A stretch of 64,000 nt of DNA from Geosiphon pyriformis (lineage: Eukaryota; Glomeromycota; Glomeromycetes; Archaeosporales; Geosiphonaceae): positions 130,256 through 194,255 of the forward strand of contig JAAOMT010000735.1 of assembly GCA_016748015.1 (NCBI GenBank), in the 5' to 3' direction. Every line of letters starts with the position of its first letter. The stretch's first letter is position 1. Below are positions 33,214 to 43,949 of the stretch, in pieces. The position numbers and the translations under genes were made by a program. Below the pieces are notes generated by a model. The model worked only from the letters and a program-made list of their open reading frames with translations. It did not search any database and was not told where the DNA came from.

Positions 33214-33240
33214 AAACAACACAGCAAAAACAACTTCAAA

Positions 33241-34720
33241 GTGGCGACCACACCAGACACAACAACTCTAAAGTATTACCAATCAATTTACACCAACTGC
33301 AAGCAAAGATTCAACATTCCAGACGGAATTGAAATTGTTAAGAAATCAGTATACCAATACATTGAAAACCACATCAACAATTATCTTTTTGGAAATTACA
33401 ATATTTCAGAAGTTAGAAGCAACCTTTACAATAATTTAGCACACTATTTACAGTTGGAAACTGAAGACCTTAACAGTGAAACACTTGCCACTTACTTTTA
33501 TGAACTTAATTTTAACATTATCAAATACTGTGAAGAAACATATCCAGTGCAGTCTCAATACACTATTGATTTTGAATTGGAAACAGAAACAAGCAACAAA
33601 GGCAAAAACAAATTGAAGCAATACTCAAAAACCACCTCAAATACTCCAACACTACCAAAAACAACTGCCAACCATTTACAAACACCTAAACAAAGAACCA
33701 GTTCAAAATTTCCACTTACTATCACATCTTTTCCAGCTTCACTTGCACAAGCACAAACACCTAATTCACCCTTTAATCAATTTGCAAGACTAGAAAATTT
33801 TACATCACTTAGAAGTCCCACCAGACAACAAGAACCTCTTCAAACTAGTTCCAATCTCCTTGATTTTCTAGCTGAAAATCAAAGTGAACACTCTGAGACA
33901 GCAGCAAATAAAGAAAACAACTCTGAAATAACTGAAGAAGAATCAATAGACAGTAAAAACGAAGAAGACGAAATGACAACATACATCGCAAAAATCCCTG
34001 AATTCAATGGAGAAGATATTGAGACCAGTCCCCAAGAATGGCTCAACCAAGTTACTAAAGCTAGAGATACAAATGGATGGAATGCTACCAGAATATTAAG
34101 AACAATTCTCTACTTTCTCAAAGAAACAGCAGGAGAATGGTTTAAAAACTTGGCTGCTCCATTCAATGATTGGAATGCTTTCAAAGCAGCCTTTCTTGAA
34201 CAGTTCACTGACAATAATACCTCTATCACTCTTCATAATCGTTTTCGAAATATCTAACAAGAACTCTCCAAATTTGTTATGACTTATATTGGGAAATTCA
34301 ACAAACTTCTCAGATGAATTTGCCAACTCAAAACAAACAATTATTATTCCAATGCTTAAATCTTGGATCAATTTATCGCTGGTTTAAAAGATAAACTAAT
34401 TAAAAAGGTTCGCCCACATGTGCCAGAAGATTTAAACTCTGCCATACAGCATGCGAAAAGATACGAAATGGCTAGAGAAGAGGCCAATCGCACAAAACTT
34501 GTAAATTTGGCAATTGGAGAAACCAGCTCAGCAGTTGAGAAAAAAATTGACCAACTCACAAAAAAGGTTGAAAACTATTTTACCAATCAACAACAACAGC
34601 AACCCCAAAGATATCAATCACCCCAAAGACGAAATCAAAATAATTTTGCACCACTTTCCAATAACCAGCCTCAAAATTGCCATTACTGTGGAATCTCTGG
34701 CCACTGAAAAAGAGATTGCA
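33241..34720 (+). pseudogene. Element E gag (open for 338 codons, then stops)
   Basis: Opens with GTG at 33241, not ATG, as in element B. The 338-codon run (to 34254) includes the N-terminal segment, a Pro/Thr/Ser-rich linker, an acidic stretch, and the gag core from MTTYIAKIPEF (33973) with AGEWFKNLAAPF (34130-34165). Stops follow at 34255 (a Gln codon in B), 34315 and 34360, then another open run to the knuckle CHYCGISGH-stop-KRDC (34678-34719), where TGA replaces a Trp codon. A frame change occurs between knuckle and protease. Particle structural protein. Confidence 0.85.
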
Positions 34721-34994
34721 GAAAGCTACAACGAGACCAACAAAATAGGAGTAATTAACATTACTCTCTACCACAGCAATCTTATTATCAACTGCACCAC
34801 CAGCTTACTATCTACCAAGACCCCAATACCAAAATAACTATTATCAGCCTGCCCCACAGCCAATCCAACAGCAATACCAACAACCGCTCACACAACATTA
34901 TCAAGTACCTGCTCAAAGACTGCTTACACAGAATCAATTCACACCACAAAACTGATACCAAGTAAACAACAATAGAATCAGTTCAAATAACCAA

Positions 34995-35807
34995 TTGGTT
35001 TCTCGAAATTCCACTCAACCAAGACCCAACCACTATTACACTCAACCCAGTTATTTAACAATGCCAGAAGAACAGGATTTTTATCATACTGCAGCCTCAG
35101 AAGGTAGAGCTGCAGCACAACAACAAAACTCTTCCTATACTCTTATCACAATCCCACCAGTCAGAATTACTAAAAACACTAACCTTTCAGATATATTCCC
35201 TTTTGAGTTTGAAGCAAATGAGTCATCATCCCTGCTTAGCAATACAGCTGCCAATGAACAAAAAGCAATTACAGCTATGTACACTGAAGCAGAAGTTGAA
35301 GGAAAGACAATTTGCTTGATCCTAGACAGTGGATCCGCCGGAAGCATTATCACTTACCAGTTAATGTAATAGTTGAAGAAAAATGTCAACCGACCAGCTC
35401 AAACAGTAATCGTCACTGCCGATAGCATGAAAAAGACCCCAGTAGGAGAAATTGACAATTTTCCATTCACTCTTAATGGAATCACCATTCCAGTCAAAGT
35501 TTTTGTAATGGACGCACCTCAGTACCAAGCTCTCGTCGGAAATGATTGGCTTCAAAAAGCCAATGCTAATCTGAATTGGGAAACACAAGAGTTAACAATC
35601 TCTTACCAAGAACAACACGCCCGGGTACCTGCCACTTGTGGTACATTCAACAAATGCTCTGAAAAAGCCCCAGCTTTTGAATTTGAACCGGAAGAGAAAA
35701 AACCCTTCATTGAAACATTCATGGCTCTTGGATCAACGTCCAATTGGGCTGATGAAACAGAACAAGAACATTTTACCCCACACTCTAAACCCAAAACCTC
35801 TGGATAG
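34995..35807 (+). pseudogene. Element E retropepsin (active site intact)
   Basis: Two runs in one frame (34995-35369 and 35373-35807) split by one TAA at 35367. ITAMYTEAEVEGKTICLIL precedes the active site D-S-G (35325-35333) and AGSIITYQL. The second run has KKTPVGEIDNFPF, the ALVGNDWL block (35530-35553) and a tail with VPATCGTFNK. Only the single stop appears to disable it, so E retains the best protease in the window. Confidence 0.85.
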
Positions 35808-35864
35808 AATATCCCTTACTCAAAACCTGAACCAAGAAAACAATGCCCCTATATTCCCCTTAAA

Positions 35865-36465
35865 TGTAAAGACTGCCACAAGAAACTATCATCAATGGGA
35901 GCCTGCATTTCACCTAAAGAAGAATATAAAAATCATACTTGTTATTACTGCAAGGCTTGCCACAGAGAATGATGGGGCCATCTAATAAAAAGGAGTGGAA
36001 AATGGGACAACATCTCTTGTTTGACTTGTGGAGATATGCTACTGGAAGAATGCAATTGGATTGATGTAGCCATGAGAGAAGGAGTTTGCGATCAGACCTG
36101 CCAATATGCTTTATCAATTTCAGAAAAAGTAAAAAGAGGAACACCCTTTAATGTGGCATACAACAGTGCTCTCAACAAACTTTATCACTACCCCCATAAT
36201 GCTGAGATGATTTTCGACCTAGCAATGGCATTAATTAATAGAGCTACCAAAGAAGATGTTCGCCAAATGAAGGAAGCAGAATACATTGAATACACCATGG
36301 AATTAGCTGGATTCAATTACGAAGACGAAGTAGAAATCTACCACCAAATTACAAGTCACACCTATCCAACTCAAAAAGCTCAAATTCAATGATTAGAGCA
36401 AATGAACATTAGGCTATGTGAAGAATGCATTATGCCTTGTGATGAATAGTGGTGTCCTGAATGCT
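35865..36465 (+). pseudogene. Element E cysteine-rich/helical module (clearest copy)
   Basis: Best view of the unknown module, all in one frame with the protease except for stops. In order: CKDCHKKLSSMGAC (35865-35906), CYYCKACHRE (35939-35968), SCLTCGDM (36019-36042), CNWIDVAMREGVCDQTC, helices through NAEMIFDLAMALINRA (36199-36246) and EDVRQMKEAEYIEYTMELA (36253-36309), then a stop at 36390 and the second cluster LCEECIMPCDE-stop-WCPEC (36414-36461). About eight Cys pairs or partial pairs suggest two zinc units. No named family recognised. Confidence 0.7.
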
Positions 36466-37017
36466 ATGCTTTTAGTATCCCCTTGCCCAGCGAAAATGAT
36501 GAGAACGAAATTGAATTTGGAGAACCTGAAGCAACAGAAGAAATTGAAACAACACCTATCTACTTTATTGAAAATCAGTCTGCTTTACAACTTAAATACT
36601 TCAACAACAACAGACAAGAAATAAAACCCAAAAAAGCACACGAAATTGATGCTGGATATGACCTAAGATATCCAGGCAAGGATACTCTTGTTCTTAAACC
36701 CAAATCTCTCACAAAAATCAACCTCAAAATTGCACTCGAAATCCTGCTAGGAGCAATGGTTCAAATTACCTCCCGGTCCTCTCTGGCAAGCAAAGGAATC
36801 AATGAGAGGAGGAATAATCGATGCTGGATATACTGGAGACATTACAGTGATGCTTCAAAATAAAACTAACAAACCATTCAAGATCGAACATGCTGAAAAA
36901 ATTGCCCAAGCTATTTACCTACCCTTAATCAACATTTCAGGTTTGCAACTAGTCAATCAAAGAGAACAATTAGGAAAAAGTGATAGAGAAACCCAAGGTT
37001 TTGGTTCAACTGGATGA
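36466..37017 (+). pseudogene. Element E dUTPase domain (frameshifted)
   Basis: Motif 1 HEIDAGYDLRYPG (36639-36677) and motif 2 SRSSLASKGIN (36771-36803) are in the frame of the protease. A net loss of two bases near 36802 then shifts to the frame carrying motif 3 GGIIDAGYTGDI (36805-36846), motif 4 AEKIAQAIYLPL (36892-36927) and motif 5 RETQGFGSTG (36985-37014). Motif 5 is the most canonical here. Otherwise close to the open element B copy. Confidence 0.82.
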
Positions 37018-38880
37018 TTCACAGTTTCAGTTAACATAGCTCTTAACACATGGAATGAATCCCACCAAATTTTCAGACTTCCACAACCAATTACCATCTC
37101 ACCCTTTGGAGAACATCCAAAAATCTACACCTGTCCAAAGCCAACAACCACACAACAAATTTTTGAGTTCAATAAACAAGTCTGCTTGGAACATAATATT
37201 TCAATCCCAAACATTTATATTCCAGAAGGAACAAAGAAAGTCCGAGTTACTTTTTATAATCCCAATAATTACCCCATAATTTTATTAAATAATTTAGAAA
37301 TTGGAGTTATTCACAGTAATATATTTCAACAAGAATTACTCCAAACAGTCCCCAATTTCTCTGAAATTATTGGACATTCGATACCAAAAATCAACCCAAA
37401 CCCCAGCTCCGAAAACTACCATGTTGTCATGAAAAAACTATCTCGAATTAACATGGGACAACTTGAACCACAACAACAGACCCAGCTCAAAGAGCTAATT
37501 GTAGAATTTGCTGATATCTTTGCTGAAAACAACAATACCTTAGGAAGAACCAATTTGGTCCAACACTAAATTTATATAGGAGATGCCAAACCAAAAAGAC
37601 AACAAGCATATTGAGTTGCTCCAGAAAGCCACCAATTCATCCAAGAAGAAGTACAATGAATGCTTAACAATGGGCTCATCCAACTCTCCATGAGTCCTTG
37701 AGCTTTATCTGTAGTGCTAGTTAAAAAAAAAAATGGAAAGATCCGATTTTGTGTTGACTATCGACAACTCAACAGTGTTATAATTAGAGACGCCTACCCC
37801 CTTCCCCAGATTGATGACATGTTAGATGCCCTTGGAAAATCCAAATACTTTTCAACACTAGATTTAGAAAGTGGTTACTGGCAAGTTGCTATAGATCCCA
37901 AAGATCGCCCCAAAACAGCATTCACCACTCAAGGTGGAAATTACGAGTTCAATGTAATGCCTTTTGGATTATGCAATGCACCAGCAATGTTTTAAAGATT
38001 AATGGATGTTGTGTACTAAGAACTTCTTTGGAAATCAATAGTCGTTTATCTTGACAATACTGATGTTTATTCTCCATCATTCGAATTACACTTAAAACAC
38101 CTGCGAGAAGTTTTTCAATGATTATGAAAAGCAGGACTAAAACTCAATATCAAAAAATGCTACTTTGAAAAAACAAGCCTGGCCTTCTTTGGTCATATCA
38201 TTAGTAAAGATGGAATTAAACCAGATCCTGGAAAAATCAGCATTGTCAAAAACTTCAAAACTCCTCAAAACACTACAGAACTAAGAGGATTCATAGGATT
38301 AGCATCTTACTATCAGAAGTTTATCAAAAGATTTTCAGAAATTGCAAAATCTCTCAACCAGCTTACTACCAAAAACGTTGAATACAAATGGATTACCGAA
38401 CACCAAAAAGCTTTTGAAATTCTCAAGAAAAAACTGACAACAGCTCCAATTCTTGCCTACCCAGATTTCAGCAACCAATTTCGACTAGCTACAGATGCTT
38501 TATATACTGCTTTTGGTGCTATCTTATCACAACTAGATGACAACGGAAATGAGTGAGTAATTGCTTATGCTAGCAGAACATTAAAACCAGCTGAGAAAAA
38601 CTACCCTGCCACAGAACTAGAAACAGCAGCCGTAATTTGGGCCCTACACCACTTCAACCTTTATCTCAGGCCTAAAGAATTCAATATTATCACTGATAAT
38701 ATTAGACTCAAATAGCTTCAGAACAAAAATACTTAGCTGAATGCAAAACAAACCCGATGGACAAGATTTTTAGCAAACTATCAATACATAGTACATTACA
38801 AACCAGGAAAACTCCACACTAATGTTGACTGTCTTTCCAGAATGAGACAAGATTAGAAAAACACAAAAACCAACACTCAA
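37018..38880 (+). pseudogene. Element E linker, reverse transcriptase and RNase H
   Basis: The linker (37018-37569) has KKVRVTFYNPNNYPIILLNN...IG. RT: GKIRFCVDYRQLNS (37735-37776), TLDLESGYWQVAIDP (37855-37900), MPFGLCNAPAMF, stop, RLMDV (37995 stop). The catalytic block is VVYLDNTDVYS (38043-38075): the second Asp reads Asn. FFGHIISKDG near 38190. RNase H: LATDALYTAFGAILSQ (38485-38532), YASRTLKPAEKNYPATELE (38569-38625), NIITDNIRLK (38680-38710) and HTNVDCLSRM (38816-38845). Stops at 37567, 37612, 37657, 37699, 38017, 38554 and 38713. Confidence 0.88.
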
Positions 38881-38909
38881 CTTAACCAACCAAAAAGAGC
38901 CAACAAACA

Positions 38910-40291
38910 ATGAATTTGGAAAACTACAATGATTTCAAACAATATTTGGAAACATTAACAATCCCAACAGATTGGTTTCCAGATGAAAAACATTGACTAC
39001 AACAACAAGCCAAACAATATTTTCTACACAACATTATTTATTACCAAAATTTCAAAAACCCAGACAAACCACTCAGATTAATACAAGAACAGGAAAAAGA
39101 GACTATATTATACAACATGTACTCAGATCCTTCATCAGCCCACTTCAGAAAAGACAGCACCACCCAAAAAACACTAGAATACTACTTTTGGCCTCGAATG
39201 AGAAAAGACATTCACAAATATGTCAAATCTTGTAATAGTTGTCAAAAAAGAGAAGGAACTTGCTCTACAGAATCTTTAAACCCAATCAAGTTGGACAGCC
39301 TTTTGACAGAGTTGGTATTGATTTAGTCGGACCACTACCTATCACAAACCAAGGAAACTGCTACATTGCAGTAGCCGTAAACTATCTCACCAAATGGCCT
39401 GAAGCCAGAGCCATTCAACGGACAGATGAAAAATCAGTAGCAAACTTCATCTATGAAGACATCATTTGTAGACATGGATGCCCAATAGAACTTTTATCTA
39501 ATCAAGGAACACATTTCATGAACAATTTAATCCAGGAAATTTGTGGACAATTTAATGTCAAAAGACCATTATCTTCACCCTACCATTCACAAACAAATGG
39601 ATTGGTAGAATGGTTCAACAGAACATTGTGTGAATCATTAGCCAAAGTTTCAATCGATTTTGAGCAAGAATGGGATCTCTTTATTCCATCAGTGTTACTA
39701 GCATATAGGACACTAAAACAAGATACCACAAAACACATACCATTTGATTTAACTTATGGAAGGATGACAACATTACCAATTAATTTTACAGTAGAAACAT
39801 ACCCAGCACAACCAATTGATGAAAACAATTTTCAAGAAACACTTCAACGAAGAGCCTACACTCTGCTTAGCACATTGGAAGAAAAATGATGAATAGCAGC
39901 CACTCATATTAAACACTCCTAAGCTCAACAAAAAGAATGGCATGATGACAAATTGTCTCCAGTCATTAATGAATTTAAAATTGGAAACAAAGTTTTCTTA
40001 CATAAAACTAAAGCTGAAAAACAATGGAGTGGAAAATTTGAAAATAAATGGGATGGACCATTCTTTATCCATGAAGTTTTAGGCAATGGATCATACAAGC
40101 TAAGACTTGATGACAAAATTCTAGCAAAAATTGCACATGGAGATTGTTTAAAACACTATAATTCCAGAAACAATCCTGAATCATTAATTCCACAAATTGG
40201 TACACATTCCTCTTTAATCAATCCCGAAGACATTTCCCGAAATTTAGAACCAATAGTTGTCATTGAACAGTCTCACAACTTGAACACTTAA
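38910..40291 (+). pseudogene. Element E integrase
   Basis: Zinc domain NMYSDPSSAHF (39114-39146, first His reads Tyr) and CNSCQKR (39232-39252). A 1-bp deletion near 39290 shifts frame, then RVGIDLVGPL (first catalytic Asp kept, about 39317), LLSNQGTHF (second catalytic Asp reads Asn, about 39497-39520) and GLVEWFNR (catalytic Glu kept, about 39600-39625). After a stop at 39887 and others to 39922, the GPF/Y block WDGPFFIHEVL (40049-40081) and NGSYKLRLDD are open to 40291. Long open run 39239-39889. Confidence 0.87.
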
Positions 40292-40413
40292 TTTAAATTT
40301 ATTATTATAGTTATTTTCTTATAATTTAGAAACAATCTCACAAAAACAAAACAAAAATAACATAAAAACCCATGCACTAAAAATAATTTTCTTTTATTTC
40401 AAATCGCTTATAA

Positions 40414-41132
40414 TGACTATTCCTCAAAACATTCAACAATTATCCCAAAAACTAATGTTAGCTTTAAAAACAATACCCGAATTATTCATTACTGTTACTG
40501 GAAACCACATTAATTATACCTAAACAGAAGTAGTTACAAATTTAGCCCCAAATTCATGAAAATATCACCCATATAAAAAGAACACAAAAAGTTATACTGG
40601 AATTCACCTGCCAGAACTTTTAAAATTTGCTTTAAGAGAAAATCTAATGCTCACTCCAATTAGTATTCCACCAAATACTACAATTCAACAAAGACTTCAA
40701 CTGTGTCTCAATGAGGAAAACACTGAATATCCTCCAATCTATAGATATTTTCACATTGAAAAAACACTTTACAAATGGAAACTGGAACTTACAACAGCAA
40801 ACCTCACAAAAAAAGCTATTCAGAAACAACTCCACAACAAATTCAAGACAACAGCTGGATCAACAAACAGTCGCTACAGGCTCAGAGTTGCTCTTAGACT
40901 TTATAACCTATTCCACACCTGTGAAAACATACTACAAAACCCAATTTTTCAACTTTTAAAGATTCAATATATTGGAAAGCTTACAGAACTGAAATTTCAA
41001 CAATTTTCAGACCAAATTTCTTCAATAATTTTGGATTATTATCTGGAAATAACAAACAGTACTTGGACTTCAATGGAGCTTGGTCTTGAGGAGAAGGTTA
41101 TGTTATCAGACAAAATTAGAAATATTATTTAG
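40414..41132 (+). pseudogene. Element E third ORF (frameshift and two stops)
   Basis: Counterpart of element B ORF3. ATG at 40414 starts MTIPQNIQQ; a 1-bp deletion near 40440 compared with B shifts frame, with stops at about 40521 and 40557, then an open 161-codon run (40647-41132) with SRYRLRVALRLYNLF and FQQFSDQISSIILDYY. It ends with codons ATG TTA TCA ... TAG inside the 3' LTR, as in B. The purine tract GAGGAGAAGGTTA directly before the LTR lies in the ORF. Function unknown. Confidence 0.7.
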
Positions 41133-42074
41133 CATAAAATTATCTTATAATTCCTATCATTAATTAGCATCATTTCAAATTATCACTTATTACATTAGCA
41201 AAAATATCCGAAATTATTATTTAATTAATAATCCAAATTGTACACAACACAAATGTAACCTAATTGCAATGATTAATCATGCAATACCCCAAACTATGTA
41301 ACATTCAAAAGTTTGCCAAATTTATAGAAATTTGCCGAAATAATTGATAGTTCACCAAAATATCTAATAGTTTGTAGAAATAACTTGTAGTTCACCAAAA
41401 TGTATCTTTAGTTCAGCAAAATTGTAGAAAATAGCAAAGTTCAAGTTTATAGAATAGTGTTATAACAAGTTGTATAAAAGAAGAGCTTCTCTCTTCGAGA
41501 AAATGTATCTTACTTTAGATTTTAACAATTAGAATCATTCTTTACACACAAAAACAAAATAAATATCAAATAATTCGAAAAATCAAATCCTGAATTATTT
41601 CACTTTTAAAATTAACTAATTCCTACTAAACAGTTTGAAATTGATTAGCTACCAATTTCAGTAAACTGTTAGTGACTCCAGGCCTGAATAGAAAACGTTT
41701 CCCTTGACAGAAATTTTATTTCTTTTACATTTCTTTTATTTTTCTTTTATTTTCTTATTACAATCATTAGAGTAGCCTACAGACGAGATTCCTGTAGAAG
41801 AGTTGACTTTCACAGCAAAGTAACTACACATTTTTAGTGAGCTTTCAGACAAGCAATTCCTAGGAAAGAGTTGACGTTTACTACAATGTAACTACATAAA
41901 AGCAACTGGCAAGAAATTAGCCATTCCACTCATAAGCCCAGTAGCTCAAATTATAGGAGATAATTTGAGGATAAATTCAGTTATCAGAGATTCAAACACT
42001 TTCCATAATCGTAAATTAACAGCATTACAACAAACATACAAGAGCTAAGAAGAGACCAAAAACCTTCAGTAACA
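41101..42074 (+). repeat. 3' LTR of element E
   Basis: 974 bp, TGTTATCAGAC to TTCAGTAACA. It differs from its 5' partner at scattered sites, mostly C/T and G/A. Motif array at about 41311-41421 and TATAAAAG at 41473-41480. Confidence 0.92.
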
Positions 42075-42880
42075 TTCTGCCTTTGATGATTCAGAGTTTC
42101 AATTTCCGAATTTTCTAGATTTAGATTTTGTTGAGTTTGAGAATTTGGGGTTTCAACTTTTGGGTTTTCAGTGATCGGGTGCTGGTAAGTAAATTCTTGA
42201 TCCTCTGATTCTTCTTCCTCTTTTTCTGATTCTGCTGCTTCCTACAGATCAGAGATTGCGAAATCTGGTGGAGGCAGTAGTGATCAAAGTCCTGATGGAA
42301 TTGATGATTGTGAATTAAATCCCTTAAAGTATTTGCTATATGGTCCTAATAATTCTGTTTTCCTTTGTCTATTTTGGAATGGGAATTGTCCAAATGCTAA
42401 TGTTGTAGTTAATGGGAACGCGTCTGTTGATGATATGTTGATGGCGCTTCCAGATATATAGTAATAGAATGAGTTGCTTGGGAATTCAATTCTGTTTTTC
42501 TTCCAAGTAGGTGGCTGTATTTTTCTGGGTGTTATTGCTGGTGTTTGTAGTTTTCCCTTGCCTTTACTAGCATATGTAATTGGATATCTTTGTTGAGTGT
42601 GGTGTTCAATTTCTTTGTTGATCTTAGTGATGATAGATGCAAAATTATAATTTGTTGGCAGGTTGATGTTTTGAATTAACTTCCTATAGAAAGTTTCTCT
42701 TGCTGATTCAGTATTTACTAGTGTTCCTAATAAAGAGGAAATCTTTTCATTAACGTAGAAATTGAAGACTAATTTGGCAGATATATGATTGTGGTTTAAT
42801 CCCAAGTATTGACAATAGTATTGAAATAAGGATTTTGCGAATTCCAAATGGTTTGCTCCTATATTTTCTGATTCTGCCAC
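42075..42880 (-). pseudogene. Element C gag, N-terminal part
   Basis: Starts at ATG 42880, 63 bp after the LTR end, and is open for 198 codons to 42284. MAESENIGANHLEFAKSLF begins it, and a YPITYASKGKGKLQTP segment is shared with element A. The reading continues with stops through an acidic Glu-rich stretch (42190-42250) to the break made by element E at 42074/42075, and resumes at 32220 downward. Confidence 0.8.
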
Positions 42881-42922
42881 TTTTGGATGGTGTTTGTTGG
42901 TGCTGGTTCTCTGTAGGATTAT

Positions 42923-42940
42923 ACCTCACAGGGAGCACTA
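42923..42940 (-). promoter_or_regulatory. Primer binding site of element C (mutated)
   Basis: The minus strand after the LTR reads TTTAGTGCTCCCTGTGAGG. Compared with element A (TGGTGCTCC...) the first G of TGG is A, so pairing with a tRNA CCA end would be weakened. Confidence 0.65.
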
Positions 42941-42942
42941 AA

Positions 42943-43832
42943 TGTTACAGGTGATTATTTCTGCTGTTGAATTAAATAACAAACCTGTAATTTGGTGCTC
43001 AAAAGCTACTTCTGTGGATGAGATTCTGCAAGTGTTGTATCTGAAGATTTTGATGGAGTCTTTTGTATAATGAACAGAGGTTCAATAGCATCGATAGTAG
43101 ATGTATCTTTTCAAGAGTTTTCTCAATTTCTTTCTCGGCATGGTGGCCAGATTTAATCTGGCAGTTGTGCTCTTCTGGTAAGCTATCCGATAATATATAA
43201 AATTCTACCCTTATTTCTGGGTCTTTTACCAGGCTATCCTTGACGTCAATAACTCAGTGCTTAATCTTTTAATCAATTAGTATACAACAACAAAATCAAA
43301 AAAGAAAGAAAATAAAATAAAGAAAATAAAAATAAAGAAAATAGAGAAAATAAGCCAAAGCAATTTGGTACATTAGTATTTCGTCAATAGCCATGATCAA
43401 GAGCTATTGTTCCAGCATGGTTAAATATCAATTACTATCAACATGAAGTGTTGATAGTGAAGAGTGGGTTGAGATATGGAATAATTATTTATTTGACGAT
43501 TGGGAACTGAAATGTTGCTTAGAGTAAATCTAAACTGAGAGGTCTGTCTTTTTAGCTTCTAATCCTACTGCTATATATACATAATTGAGATTTCTCAATT
43601 CCTCAATTCTTTGCAACAGGAATCCTGAGATTCCTGAAATCCTGCAATTCCTGATGAGAGAAATCCTGGAATTCTGGAATCCTGCAATTCCTTATCAGGG
43701 AATCCTGAAATTTCTGGAATCCTGCAATTCCTCTGAAAAGAATTCTGGAATTCCACATTTACTATATCTACTTCTGATTGGCTAATATCTACTGACTAAT
43801 AATACTATATTTCTTATATTCTATGAGTAACA
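42943..43832 (-). repeat. 5' LTR of element C
   Basis: 890 bp, TGTTACAGGTGA to CTATGAGTAACA on the plus strand. U3 carries approximately 40-bp repeats built from AATCCTG and AATTCC (about 43617-43757). Read on the minus strand, a TATATATAG box lies at 43571-43579, followed by hairpins at 43435-43457 and 43385-43409. Right flank acat is the target duplication with acgt at 13907-13910. Confidence 0.92.
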
Positions 43833-43949
43833 ACATGTAAATCAAAAATATAAGAAACAAAGTTAAACAAACAGTATTAGAAAAAAAAGTATTAGACTTA
43901 ATTCAAAGTAAAGATTTTAATAGAACTCAATATTAAAAAGAGGAAATAA
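43833..43949 (+). mobile_element. Element D, 3' internal end and polypurine tract
   Basis: Continuation of the segment that stops at 13910. It ends in TATTAAAAAGAGGAAATAA, the same purine-rich sequence that precedes the element C 3' LTR (14800-14815 on the other strand). Confidence 0.7.

Larger units (their letters stand above)
32221..42074 (+). mobile_element. Element E: full-length gypsy, subfamily 2
   Basis: 9.85-kb plus-strand element in element C gag. LTR ends TGTTACCAG...CCGGTAACA and TGTTATCAG...TCAGTAACA. Flanks are tttg (left) and ttct (right), so no clean 4-bp duplication; nevertheless C gag reads on both sides. Same module order as B. Lesions include stops from Trp and Gln codons, small frameshifts in dUTPase, integrase and ORF3, and catalytic Asp losses in RT and integrase. 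Confidence 0.9.
13911..43832 (-). mobile_element. Element C: full-length gypsy, subfamily 1, split by nested elements B and E
   Basis: Minus-strand element with both LTRs (5' LTR 42943-43832, 3' LTR 13911-14799). It is inserted in element D with a 4-bp duplication (acgt/acat, one transition). Element B (16344-26219) interrupts its integrase and element E (32221-42074) interrupts its gag; removing both leaves roughly 10.2 kb. Order on the minus strand: gag, protease, cysteine-rich/helical module, dUTPase, linker, RT, RNase H, integrase, third ORF. Confidence 0.9.

Noticed and set aside
34705-34707. Reassigned stop codons (many in-frame TGA, TAA and TAG)
   Set aside because: Stops fall at Trp, Gln and Arg codons conserved in sister copies, all three stop types occur, and each is one C-to-T or G-to-A step away. 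Mutation explains them.
33241-34800. Programmed frameshift between gag and protease
   Set aside because: E has gag and protease in different frames, but in B the gag core, tail and protease share one frame, so the change in E is better explained by an indel in the tail.
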